Below the pieces are notes generated by a model that saw only the letters and a list, made by a program, of their open reading frames with translations, was not told the origin of the DNA and made no database searches. A stretch of 64,000 nt of DNA from Trichostrongylus colubriformis (taxonomy: Eukaryota; Nematoda; Chromadorea; Rhabditida; Trichostrongylidae): the NCBI GenBank assembly GCA_963978905.1, contig OZ022257.1, positions 5,156,965 to 5,220,964 on the forward strand, read 5' to 3'. Positions 35,233 to 47,368 of the stretch are shown piece by piece; the stretch's first letter is position 1; each line of letters opens with the position of its first letter. The position numbers and the translations under genes were made by a program.

Positions 35233-38200
35233 TCAACACTCCGTCGTTTGAATCGGTCGACGTGAAACATGCAAAAAATCGCATTCCATGTTCAATGCTC
35301 TACGAACCACGAACAGAGAATCCTCCAAACTAAAAGACCAAGCTTCAGCAAAAAATAAGAGGAATATCCTTATTGTAATTAAATATAGAAATGAAACGCT
35401 AATATCTTACCTTTGCGGTAGCTCTAAGCCATACATGTGACCGGGTCGTATACGATAGGCAAAAGGAGCGAATCCTCGCTCTATGACAGCTATTGAGGTG
35501 AACTTCGAATCACTGTCGTCGCTTGGACCACCGTCTCCGTTCCACAGTACTATTTTTGAACGACGTTTCATGAGATTTATCTGAAATTTTTGACTGATTA
35601 CACCTATTGGATTAAAGAAGGGCAGCGATTAGAGGCGTGGTGTCAGTATACAGTATCTACGAAGTTCTTTGATATAAGTTAGTGCACTCGCACAAACATT
35701 CCACCGATGGCAAATAATCTATCTGATCTTGAAAAGCCGTTTTGATTATACTGGTCTTTGTATGTATCTCATGTTTAACCAGGAGAAGTTCATCTGCTGT
35801 TTAAAGAGGGGCGTGATCAGGGAAGAGGGCGGGGTCTACCGCAAGAAAATTTTCGACTCCACTTTCTCTGCACAAATGAATGTGAGATATTGTAATTCAG
35901 AGCATAAATGACTCTGCCAATACAAACTGTTACACCTATTCTATATATAAAATACTCAGCTAATCTTAAAGAAAAAAATTAAATTCAAAAAACAAAGTTT
36001 ACCTGAGTTGTTCCATCACTGAACACCATGATAAGGCACTCAGACCCTAGGTGAGTAAATACCAAATAAGGTGGGCTGTGATTGGATGACAAGGCAGCGT
36101 TTCTTGACGCTTGTGACATGAGAAGATCTGTGTCGGCCAATTCGCGTTCCATGTATTCACGATATTGACGGGCAACCTATAAATAAACAATGATACAGCG
36201 TAAAAGAAAACAATCTAAAGGAATCGTCCACGGAAAAAATCAGTTTCTCTGCTGCCCTTATATCTATGTTGTATTTGCCTGCATGCAAGGTTTCACGCGA
36301 AAAAGAGAGAATTTGGCTAAGATACAACTTCCCAAATTCTTGGCCGGGTGGGCGGGGCCTCCGAGTAAAAGCCACGTCTTGTCGTCCGCTGCGGCTGGAA
36401 AGGGAGGGTGGGACTGTTTACGTAACTTTCTGTTCCTACAATGCGCTTCGACCGCTGCGGACGAGGGGTGGACACGGAGGTCTCGCCCACCCGGCCAAGA
36501 CTTTGTGGTGCTCAATCTCGGCCGGATTCACTTTTTCGCGTGAAACTTTGCATGTGGCACACATTAAACAAATATAACATATTATAACATATTAATAAAT
36601 ATATGGGTAACATGAAAACCATAAAACTCATTTTTCCGTAGACGATTTCTTTAAAAAACACATGAAAACACATATTGACAATACCTCTATATGAGTTGCT
36701 GTGAGCCCTGAATTGTGAACTGTGCCCGGATGAACAACGTGAGGAGAAGAGAACGGGGTCTGCGCGTAGATTATCGTGGGAGAATTCGCCCTATAAGCAT
36801 AACATTAGGGATGATACATATAGACGTCAGATGGACTGCTACCAATCTGGCAGCCCTTTTCGTATATAATCAGTCGTTAAGAACCACTGGGAAGCGGAGA
36901 GCTCGCCCAACAAAAAACAGTGAAAAATATAATTTCGACGTCAGTTTTCAGGTGTGTATAAAGACTGTCTCGTCAGAAAAAGCACCTCAACGTAGGTTTT
37001 CGAAATTTTACAACACTAATCACTTTCCCAGTCTAAGAATTAAGAAAAGGGATAGAACGAGGATGCAAAAAACAAGGTGGAGCATCCGCGATCTCTTAAA
37101 AACAAAAATGTTCGGAAAAGAGCGTAGCGTTGAAAATGACAGTACTATTACCTAGGTGATCAATTATCTAGAATTACACCAAAACAGGTAATAGTGACGT
37201 AGTGAGTATGGCTCTGCGTTGCTCTTCTTCGGTTCCCATACCTCATAAGACAACAGAATGTGCCACTTCTGTGGTCTAAACTGCTTGCCTCCACACCCCT
37301 ACTGAGGGATGGAGTCACGGACTGTCCATCAACAGCTGCCAAAAGTCGCTGTGGCCCCTACCCATCCCCCTCACACCAAAAAGGGGGCGGGATGGGCAAA
37401 ATGAACGTCACTTTTCATTTTTGAACGGCAGGCACGCCCACGCTTCACGCAAGGGTTAAAGAGGTTAGAGAGAGCAGGGAAGCAAATATATGTGTTGAGG
37501 AGCTAGTGAAAATACGGGCCCCTGCTTCACATCTCTTATCGATACTCAAACAACCAGAACCTCACTGGCCCATGTTTCTTCGAAGTACTAAGAGAAGGTA
37601 ACTCACGGCCAACTTAGGCATAGCCCTTCGTTGAATTTCACAGATATTGAACCATCACTGAATTGACATCCAAATCCGCGCCGGTTCGTATAGTCTACCC
37701 ATTTCGATACAAATACTGGCGGTAATGGACAAGGTTCCAAAGCAAAATCACATGTTCCACCTGAAACCGGTTCCAATAATGCAACACAATAAAGTTTATG
37801 TCATCGTGGAGTTCCTTTACGGAAAGTAGGTTACCCAGAAGGCCACCAATGTCATTCAGGTAGCCATTAATTGCAGCTGCCAGAGCAGGTCTGCGAGACA
37901 TATCAGGATCAGAGCCAAATCCAGAATCGTGCGTGCTCACAATTGATTTGCGCCGAGACTAAAATTACTGTGTCGTTATAAACAGATCCTTGCATAGCAC
38001 AGAAAAAATCAAGTAGAGAGTAAAATGACAGACCCTATTGCCACATGCTTGTGCTGAGACGAGGTCCAAGGTGGAACGTGGCCGGTGAGGGCGACCTCCA
38101 CTCACGATGTTACCGTTAGCATCGTGCCTTGCTAAGTCCTTCATACTCTTTGCCCTGAATTTGAAACATTCCGTACAATTCCATGCTCGATCTTCTTGAA

Positions 38201-41200
38201 ACCTGGGCATGTATAGATCTTTGCTGTTTCTTTATTCTTCTGTGCCAACCAGGTTTGTTACGGAACGTTTATTGGTCGACGTTTCGAACAATTCGTCGTT
38301 ATCAAGACCTAAATGTTCGGAGCATCCAACCTGTATCTCATCCGGTAAGGGGCTCTGCCATTCTCCTTGTCTTCAACCTATGTAAGATCTTAAACACGAA
38401 AATATTCCAGTAAAGGGAACATCCCAGAACATTCCAGCAAGAACTGGAACTCTGGAAAAAAAAGAACTGGAATTCCAGTGGGAACTCCTGCTGGAACGTT
38501 CTGGGTTAATTCCCTTCACTGGAATATTTTCGTGTTTAAGATCTTACATAGGTTGAAGACAAGGAGAATGGCAGAGCCCTTTACCGGATGAGATACAGGT
38601 TGGATGCTCCGAACTTTTAGGTCTTGATAACGACGAATTGTTCGAAACGTCGACCAATAAACGTTCCGTAACAAACCTGGTTGGCACAGAAGAATAAAGA
38701 AACAGCAAAGATTCCGTACAATATCAACGCCCCGGCAGATGTCTAGTACGTAACGTTCTAGGTACTCGCAATACTGCCTACCTGTGCAGCGCACTTTCCG
38801 GTACAGGATGACACATTGTCATCCACGGGTCCTCCTGTATTTCTTTGATCGTTGGACGAAAGTTTGCCGAGTGAATAAGACATCTAAAAATTGAAAGATA
38901 GAGATGCTGTCGCTGCACAAATCTAAATTCGCTCATCCTTTCCGTTTTTTACGAAAAAAAAAACGCGCAAAACTCACGCATTTATGAGGTCCTTCGCCTC
39001 GTCGGAAATCTTTGTCCAAAACGGATATGAGTACTGTCCAGCTTGAATTCTAGCGTATGTCTCTTCAAGACTATCTGATTCAAATGGAGGCTTTCCTATT
39101 AACATACAATACAGCATACATCCGATTGACCACACTTCGCTACATTCGGAGTGACCGCGTTTCATCAAAATCTAAAAATCAAAAGTGGAGTGAGACACAC
39201 TCTCCAGAACGATAAAATGTCATATGTTGTAACCCTACCTCAGGAGCGAGATAATTTGGCGTACCACTAACACTCATTGGATTCAAATCCTGCATAAGTA
39301 TAGCCAAACCAAAGTCTGCTAGCTTTACTTGACCATCCGTGCCTAAAATGGAAACAAGTAAATTTGCACTGACGAGAATCTCTCGTGATAATAAGTGTGT
39401 ACATACTCTCAAGAAGAGTAGCCAAATCGCAGTGAAAGAAATAGCATTCAGACAAAAAACAACACTGGAGCCAGCTGCATGTGATTGCGAAGAAGCCAGC
39501 TGTATCGATGCGTATGCTTTGCAAGGAGTGTGAGGCAACTTCGCCGAGTATAAACGTAGTTAAATTATAGCTGTCAACAAACCTATGAGGATGTTTCCAG
39601 GTTTCAGATCTCTGTGAAGAATATTCCTATCGAGAAGATATCTGACAGCAGATAGAATGCCTACCATGTAACCTCTGCTTTCATATTCAGACAAATAGCC
39701 GCCTGTAAAGCATTTAAGATATTTTATAAAAAAATCTGATGATTTTTGAAAAGGAAAATTTACTCTCTCAGATACGTCATTAAAATCACAACGGTCATTT
39801 GCCCTATCATTGCCCTTGCAGGAAAACGGGGCTAGCTGAGTACTGGCACATCATAGCACCATTTAGTGCATAAATGTGTTAGTATCGGCTAGTGACAACG
39901 AAAAAACCCTTGCTAAGTGTACCCTAATAAGCTATAACTCAACAAGTGCTGCTTATGGGCAGCCTTCTTGCAGGGCAACATAGACTGCCATAATCAAACA
40001 AAACGCATTTCAAGCTAAAAAAAACTTTTTGCACATTGTACCTAACAATTATATTGGTCGCCAGCAGAGCAGTGCTCATTGAGGAGGAATAAGTGTTTAT
40101 GAGACAATAATCGCGCATCGAACGATAATCGTGTGTAGCACAATTATCAAATCAGAAACCGGTTATAGAAAACTCGTTCCAAAAAAAACTCTTTCAGAAA
40201 AAAAACTTCAGGCAAAACTATCTACGTTCATGAACGCCCTTATTCGCTCTTATTAATGCAAAAACCATCTTCTTCTAACTGGTCGACGGAAAAGCGAAAT
40301 TTCCATTGAAGAGTACCAGGAAAAGTAAAAGTGATCGGATTTCCTTCTAAGCAGTTCTACTTCTGAATAGAAAAAAAGACTACTTCCTCAAAGGAAGAAG
40401 AGAGGGCAAGAGAGATAATGCAAAGGAAAAAAGTTTTTTCTGCAATCGAGAGAGGTCAGGTAAGAGGAAAAGCAGTTTTTTCCGTAACTTCTTTCTCTTC
40501 CGGTAGGAATACTCCACATTATTTATGCGTGCGTAAATAATGCTCTTGCACTCCTCTATAACTATCAAAACTCCATATAATATTTGCTGACAAGAAGTAG
40601 CCCGAGGAAACCTTGTTAAGTAAACCTTCACATGTCCACAAATGTCATCTCAGAAAGTCTGGACAATGGGCACAAATATGGTAGCGCCCCTTGAAAAGAC
40701 GTCGTACCAGTCACACTAAGTCGTACTAGTGTCATTCAATATGTGAAGGACGTTTTCGTGAGAATGATATAAAGAACGGAACTCACGTTTGCTCTGATTT
40801 ATAAGAGTAAGCAGTGTTTGTTCGCGGCACAACTCCATTACAAGAAAGAAATAATGGCGATCTTGGAAGCTTCCACGTAGCCGGACAATATTCGGATGAG
40901 AGACTGATCTAGAAAAAAAAAACGTATTCTACGGGAAAATTGAAGGAAGGAAAAACATAAAGGCGCCTGCAAGGTCAAGCAGACGTGAAAAAACTTTTTT
41001 CAATGATATAGAAAAGGAGGTTTGGCTTTTTCAATCTGCCCCAGTCATTATAGGTAGCCTGCACCTTATCCTTTCTATACAAAACTTCCGATGTAATAAT
41101 CGAACTATTTTGGCAGTGGAGGTTGCCCTCACAGTCCAAAAATTGAACATCCCGCCTAACTCTATTTTTCGAGTGCGCCACACTCGCTCTATTACTACTA

Positions 41201-42688
41201 GCCGATGATGATGTCCATAGGTAACAACAGCCGTGAAATCCAGTACGTCGTTCAGAACAATACGAAAACAAACGAACCTGTGCAGATTAATCTCTCTGTG
41301 CATTTTCGAATATGACGGATCTTTCAGTTTCGATTTTTCCACAACCTTCAATGCAAACTGCCCTCGACAACGATTTGATCTCACAGCAAAGCATTCCGCA
41401 AAACCGCCCTGAAATCACAATGGGTAAACGTGAACCAGCTGGTCTCAATCTCATTCATCAAGACAGCCATCAACCCTGCAAAAGAAGACAAGACTTTTCT
41501 GGCGTAATTGATTTCCTATGGTGCAACCGGAACGGATGCCCAACATGAGTTAATCCCTTTTGGACCGTCGCTCCGTCGGCAATCCTCAATCTCCCATTGT
41601 GCGTTCGGCAATTAATTGGAGCACGATCGAACTGTTGACATGGTGTTTAGCGAAAGGTATTGATTGGGATAATTTTCTCTTCACAATAAAGTTTTGCGGT
41701 TGCTGCCACACTCGACAATAAATGTGGTGAAAATAGAAAATGGCAAGATCGAACAGTGATCTTTGGATGAGTAACGCCGTCCTGGCAGGTCTAATATGAG
41801 TTTAGACCTTTCGTTCACGAGACTACCGCGTTGGAAAGACCAGGAAGAAGTTAGTAAGTAACATCAAATCACCAAAGGTACGACTAACCCACCTTTTTTC
41901 AGCAGAAAATTTACCAATTTTGTATTTCAAAGGTAATATTTTGACTATAAAACTAAAGAAGGTTTCTAAATCACCCCAAAAAATTATGCGTTGGAAATTA
42001 TCCGAAAGAAATACCGAAGTGAAAATGTAACAATGAAAAAAGCACCGCATGGATGCCTCAAAGAACGACCACAGTACAAATCATGCATCATAGGTCATTT
42101 GCCGCTCGCCACACGAGGGGTGATATCAGAATCGAGCACTTTTACGGATTAGATCGTAAGTTTTATCCAGTCTACCTACTCTCAGGTCTTCTGCACACCT
42201 CTCTTTGCCCTTTGTTTACCCAATTATTGAACCATAGGCTTGTGAGCCGATAGATTAGTGTTGCTTGTGTGCGATCGCACCGCATCAGCCTTCCCACAAA
42301 CAGAACCCTGGACCTTGATGACTGTTCCGTGTGCCCGTCATTTCCACTATGCAAATGTCATTAAGGTGCGCGATGACAGCCGATCCTCAATCACTATCGA
42401 TCGTATAGTTAATTTGAAACCATTATAGGAAAGAAAAAAAAGAAAGTTGTGATGGGAAATGTTAATTACCTTCCCAAGGTACTGATCGACATAGAACTCC
42501 TCCTTCGAGTATTCGTCAACAATGCGATCGCCTGCTTCAAAGAGTGACGGCCCTCCGTTGCCTTCTCGTTCTCTATCTCGTGAATCAGGCTGATTATCTC
42601 TACAGTCCCCATTTGGATTTCCAACGGAAAAGTATGGACGTTCGGGTAGAACGCCTGAATGTGGTGAGTACGACTGCAGTCGCACCAT
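35233..42688 (-). CDS. plk: Polo-like kinase with two polo boxes
   Basis: Ser/Thr kinase of mitotic and meiotic control. Fourteen exons in continuous phase give 661 aa: 42470-42688, 41278-41408, 40787-40908, 39583-39702, 39239-39342, 38978-39171, 38782-38883, 38034-38202, 37835-37958, 37607-37760, 36685-36790, 36003-36176, 35411-35580 and 35233-35329. The kinase domain carries LGKGGFAECF, FALKVVEKSKL (ATP lysine), NILHRDLKPGN, ADFGLA, SGTPNYLAPE and EVWSIGCMLYCML. The linker is rich in Ser/Arg (GFGSDPDMSRR). Polo box 1: PVFVSKWVDYTNRRGFG, keeping the PLK1 W414 equivalent. Polo box 2: VFSDGTTQINLMKRRSKIV. The PLK1 His538 position is Arg while Lys540 is kept, and the T-loop Thr210 position is Ser. 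The sequence is more diverged than canonical PLK1, so a PLK-3-type paralogue is possible. The intron 38203-38781 contains a foldback and intron 36177-36684 a MITE. Confidence 0.92.
36215..36654. mobile_element. Palindromic MITE family A, copy 4
   Basis: The longest copy (about 440 bp), with ends CTAAAGGAATCGTCCACGG and CCGTAGACGATTTCTTTA. The arms carry GGCCGGGTGGGCGGGGCCT mirrored by TCTCGCCCACCCGGCC. It lies in the polo-like kinase intron between exons 36685-36790 and 36003-36176, about 30 bp from the polo-box exon. Confidence 0.85.
38217..38711. mobile_element. Foldback element J in the polo-like kinase intron
   Basis: Two inverted arms of about 220 bp (38217-38441 and 38489-38711), nearly identical apart from scattered mismatches. 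The left begins ATCTTTGCTGTTTCTTTATT and the right ends AATAAAGAAACAGCAAAGAT. The centre is built from CCAGAACATTCCAGC / GCTGGAACGTTCTGG. It fills most of the intron 38203-38781. The 12-mer ATTCCGTACAAT occurs at 38168-38179 in the adjacent exon and again immediately after the right arm (38711-38722). Confidence 0.85.
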
Positions 42689-45600
42689 CTAGAGATCGTC
42701 TTCTGATTATCAGAATAGACAGCGAAGAGCGTCCAGCCTGGAATCGAACAAGTATATGTTAAACGCTCCTGTATCAAATTACGAATGGTCGACTTTACAG
42801 TAGCAACGAGTAGACAAAACGTCATAAAAATCATCCGCCTTCACATACAAAAGCAGACAGCTGCTTGCACAGATGCATGGAAAAGAGCTGAATTGGGAAA
42901 TATCTAAAAAGGGCAGAATGTACGGAAAACAGTGGTTTTTTAAGGCACTCAAAACGATGAACAAAGAAAGAAAAAGGGCTCCTCTTTCCCTGATTCAATC
43001 CATGCAGTACTTGGTCATTTTATCACAAAACAGGTGACGCTGCGCTTAAGCCTAGTGTTCAATGGTCTTAAAAGTGACTAAGGGAACAATGAACCTACAG
43101 CAGTTCAAGCAGCACCAAAGCAGAATTCGAGAATCCATACTGACATGGAAAATGTTTGCATGAATAAATGAGGCACATCAAGTGAAAAGAATGACGCTCG
43201 TGCTAGCCTCTGCCGTGCAGGCAGGAAATGATAGGTTGGTGCATTATTAATGCGGCTTTTTTAATGCTGCATTTTTTGTAGTGAAAATCGACGTCTTGAC
43301 GTCTACCGAATGGGAAGCACTCCCTGGCTGCAATGGTGAATACGCTCCCGAATAATAATTTAAACACTTTTTTGCTAAATTTTATCAATGCTTTGCTAAA
43401 TAAACTTGTTGAAAAGCCGCTTTGATTACGCACCAACGCAATATTTGCATGTCATCTGTCTAGAGGTACTATTTTAACGAACAATACCCATCAGATGTTT
43501 CTATGATTGGATTGCCAAGACTTGATAACACAAAGAAAAAATGTAAAAAAGCGCCTTGTGCACATGAGAGAGCTACTGATAAACAAGTTAAATACGAGCT
43601 GTGACACTTAGGCGTATGTGCTTCATGTATTCATTGCATGCAGCACTGAAGAAGCCATAGAAATTGATTTTAATAATACGGAAATTCCCAGCAACAAATG
43701 AACAACTTTGTGGTTTCTCCAACTTGAAAAATGGGAATTCTCTCAAAAAATTCGCAGCAGAAGCTACAGATCGACACATTAGCTTCATTATGTGATGAAC
43801 AAAGCAAGGAAGTTGTATTATGTTATCATGGAATTTTCGGTATCTATCCTGCAAAACTTCAAACCACTGAGACCGTTGCAAAAACATTCCAGCAGTGCAC
43901 AGCCCAATTGTGATATCACAGAAAATCACTTACGATTGTAATCGGGAATTTGAAGTGTGATAACAGAACAAATGAAAACAAGCAGAATAGCGGAATAACA
44001 GGAGCAAGAGAATCTATTCCTCGGTTTCAGAACGCCAAATTTCTGGATGCTAATTCTACTAACTAGTATAGAAAACTGAAAATAAATGAAAAAAAATACA
44101 GAAGTGGATTTAATGCGTATTACTCTCATAAAAACCTAAACTGATTATCATATTAAAAGTAGCAAAAAAAGAAAATAAAAAGATTTCGCAAGAAATATTC
44201 ACTAAAACCACCTTTGATAAAGACTCCATCGATGACCTTAAAAGCTTTTCTGAACATCGCATCAATTTTTCATGCAAATGGCGGCAATAAATAATTTCAA
44301 CATCTAAATGAGAATTCACCTATTCTTATATTTGCCACTAAACTTACAAAGAAAAAACGGAATGGTGTTTTATAATCCCGTGTTCGCGTGGATTGTTCGG
44401 CATCGGCAGCAGTGGATCGTACAACACAAACCGATCGTAAACCTACTAATGGTAAGGCCCAAGAGAGTAGTTGGCTGCCAAGGCCGCTCTAGGCAGTGCT
44501 ACGCTTCACAGAAAAAAAACCCAGCGTCTTGCCGAGATCACTTTTTCAATAATCAAGTATTGCGCCCGAAATACGTGACAAACTATTATACTTTCGTCTA
44601 AATTAAGAAAATACCCGAAGAAGCTTCTCAAAGAAGATTCGAAGTATTAAGACGTGGAATTCAAATCGAATACTGAGTATAACTGAGGCTACCCCTTATC
44701 TTGCATCCGCAGGGAAGCTCCATAGAACCTCCAGAACAAACGGAAAGCAATAAAAACTCGCCTCCCAATTTATTCGATGCAAATCACGAAAACCGAACGC
44801 TTCGACTCAGACGATTACATTTCCGCGTACAGAGATATTCTCAGGGACGATCCTACGATATTGTGTATGAATGAAGGCTATGATTATGCACGGCACATCG
44901 TTGAAGGTCATCGTCGGCGGAGATGTGCACTATGGAAAATAACCAAACGGTCGCCGGTTGGGAATGACACAGGCGATAAACGTGCATTGGCCATAAAATA
45001 AGTAAAGAACAACTGAAGGTGATGTGATGAGAGGTGATTATGGTTAGAGAAAACAGTAGCAGTAGGGTGTCATCTAGGCAGCATTAACGGCAACCGTACA
45101 AAAACTGAACAACAATAATTACCAGAAGACCGGAATGCTGTGCACAATAGTAGTTATGGCACACCTGGAACACCTAAGAGTGACTGTATGAGAGTGTGGA
45201 GCGAGAAATCATTTCAAAAAAGGGAAAAGGAGGCAGTAATTGATTCGGATAGTAAAGAGAGAGAGAGATTTGCGTGAACGGTGAGGCGAACGGGGCGCGG
45301 TTGACTGAGTCTGATGGGTGGAGAAGGGGTATGAGCGCCCGCACAAGGTTATTGGCTCATTTCATAGTGGACATGAGGATATTTGACTAGTAAACCCCCG
45401 AACACATGAAGGAGAGAAGAGAATACGTATCATCATGACTGGATGGAAGGATTTTAAAGAGGAAAGGCGCCGTCGAAACGAACGGGGGGAGGGGCGGCTG
45501 CACTTTGCGAATGTGATCGGAGTGCAAAGGCGGATGTATGGAGCATGGCTAGTCCCAGAGTGCTGTCCTAGTACTACTCAAGGACAGCACACTTCCAGTA

Positions 45601-47137
45601 ATTCGGCGATTTAATTGAATTCAACAAGAACCTAATTAGCGATGCTATTTCCTGAAATGTAGTTTCAGGACTATGATCACAAAGTTTCAGGACTATGATC
45701 ACAACCATACACCTAACCAATCAACAAACCTACTATGATAAATTAAGTTTTAAAAGACTTAAAGTCAAAACAAACAGGTGGAATACCGACAAGCAGGCGG
45801 TCACAATGTATCGAATGAACTCATTTTTGCATACCGTCGTTTTTATGACATAGCTCATTTCGGCCTACTTTAACAGGGACATTAAATTGCGAAAACCATT
45901 TCTATCCGATTTGATGCATTTCTAATGGGAGCGGAAACTGCAACAAAAGGGCACGCACGCATCCGAGGCATCCGTGTATGAAACTTACGTGACCTAATAA
46001 CTTAATCGGAAGCAATACAAACAATACCAAACTCATACTAGACCTTATATACTTACTGGAGTTTGTAAACGATTTTTCAAAATGATTTTCATTGCTCAAA
46101 CTTACACCTCCACGAAGAGCTATCACTGTAAGAGCACGACAAATAGGTATAGACTAGAAAATGGATCTCTACTTCAAAGTGCATGAATGAGGAACGGAAG
46201 GGGAAAATGATTTACGTGCAAGGGTGACAGATGAGCGGATTAACAGTTCAACGGCTTTACGGCTTGAGTAGAATAACAGCACTTTTTATGTTCAAAAGAC
46301 ATCAATTCGTGTGGAAGTGATTGACGAAGAGAGCGAATGAATGCCAGAAAGCCGCAGTTTATTAGCAAAAAGACCATACGACAGGCCTGCATTTACTATT
46401 ATTATATTATGCATGTATTATTCAAATTGGATGTATTATTCTATTGAACACTAATAGAGTATAAAAGTGGTCGGAACGTCATCCGAAGAACCAATCGATG
46501 GTTCTCACGGTCCTAACACATCCACTTCTCATCAGCAACAACTGCAGGCATTCTTATATTTTTCGGAAAGCCGGTTATCATGTCCTATTGGCATTTGCAA
46601 CGCCAGAGAGCATCGAAAGCTACCATTTAATTCTATTGAAATGAATGGAGACAGGGATGATGGATTAGCAGGCACGCTCCCTTCCCGTAAAAAACATCAG
46701 TTAGTCAAAAAAAAAAAACTCTGAAAATCTCTTATATGCAAGACCTTTACCGAATCAGCGGAATATCTGTGGCACAAGAGAAGGGTAAGGAGCGTTGGGA
46801 GTGAAAATCATAGCCATATCCGGTATCCAAATCCAATACCTACGCAGATATAGCAAAAGCTTTTGTTTGGTCATTGGGTGTGTAGAAGTTGAATAGAACT
46901 TTTCTCAAAAGTGAATCGTTTTGTGGAGGAAAAACTAGTTTTCTAAATTTTCGAGCGTGAATAGATCTAGAAGTCTGCCCTTTTTATAAGCTTCCCTCAT
47001 CTATTTTCCAAAGTAACCGCCGTGATTTGATTCGTGAAAATCTGCGAAAGTATCAGGTGAACTGTGTGATCTTTAATTTCACACCGGCAAATACTTGTAA
47101 CGTTCAATCTTTTAGGTTGACAAAGACAAGCAGCAGA

Positions 47138-47368
47138 GGGGTCAAATAGAGTCGGGGGGGGGGGGAGGGGAGAAGCAAAGCTTTCACCGACGTCGAAGCT
47201 CCTTTACATTCCTAAGCTTAGGCTAAAGCAGATGAGACAGATGCTTTGACAGGTGCTTTTCAGGTAGGAGGAGAGGACATGAATTTTAGCCTCAGCCTGG
47301 GGAGGAAAAGGATCTTCGACGTCGCGCAAAGTTGCGTCTCCCCCCCCCCCCCCGACTTTATTTGACCC
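47138..47368. mobile_element. Palindromic MITE family E, copy 2
   Basis: A 231-bp palindrome with ends GGGGTCAAATAGAGTCGGGG and CCCGACTTTATTTGACCC, and inner CGACGTCGAAG and CTAAGCTTAGGCTAAA. A 14-base G run near the left end is mirrored by a 14-base C run near the right end. The flanks (CAGCAGA / TGGCAGA) are a possible degraded target duplication. Confidence 0.75.

Noticed and set aside
38183..38794. Two nearly identical ORFs on opposite strands
   Set aside because: They are the two arms of foldback J, not duplicated genes.
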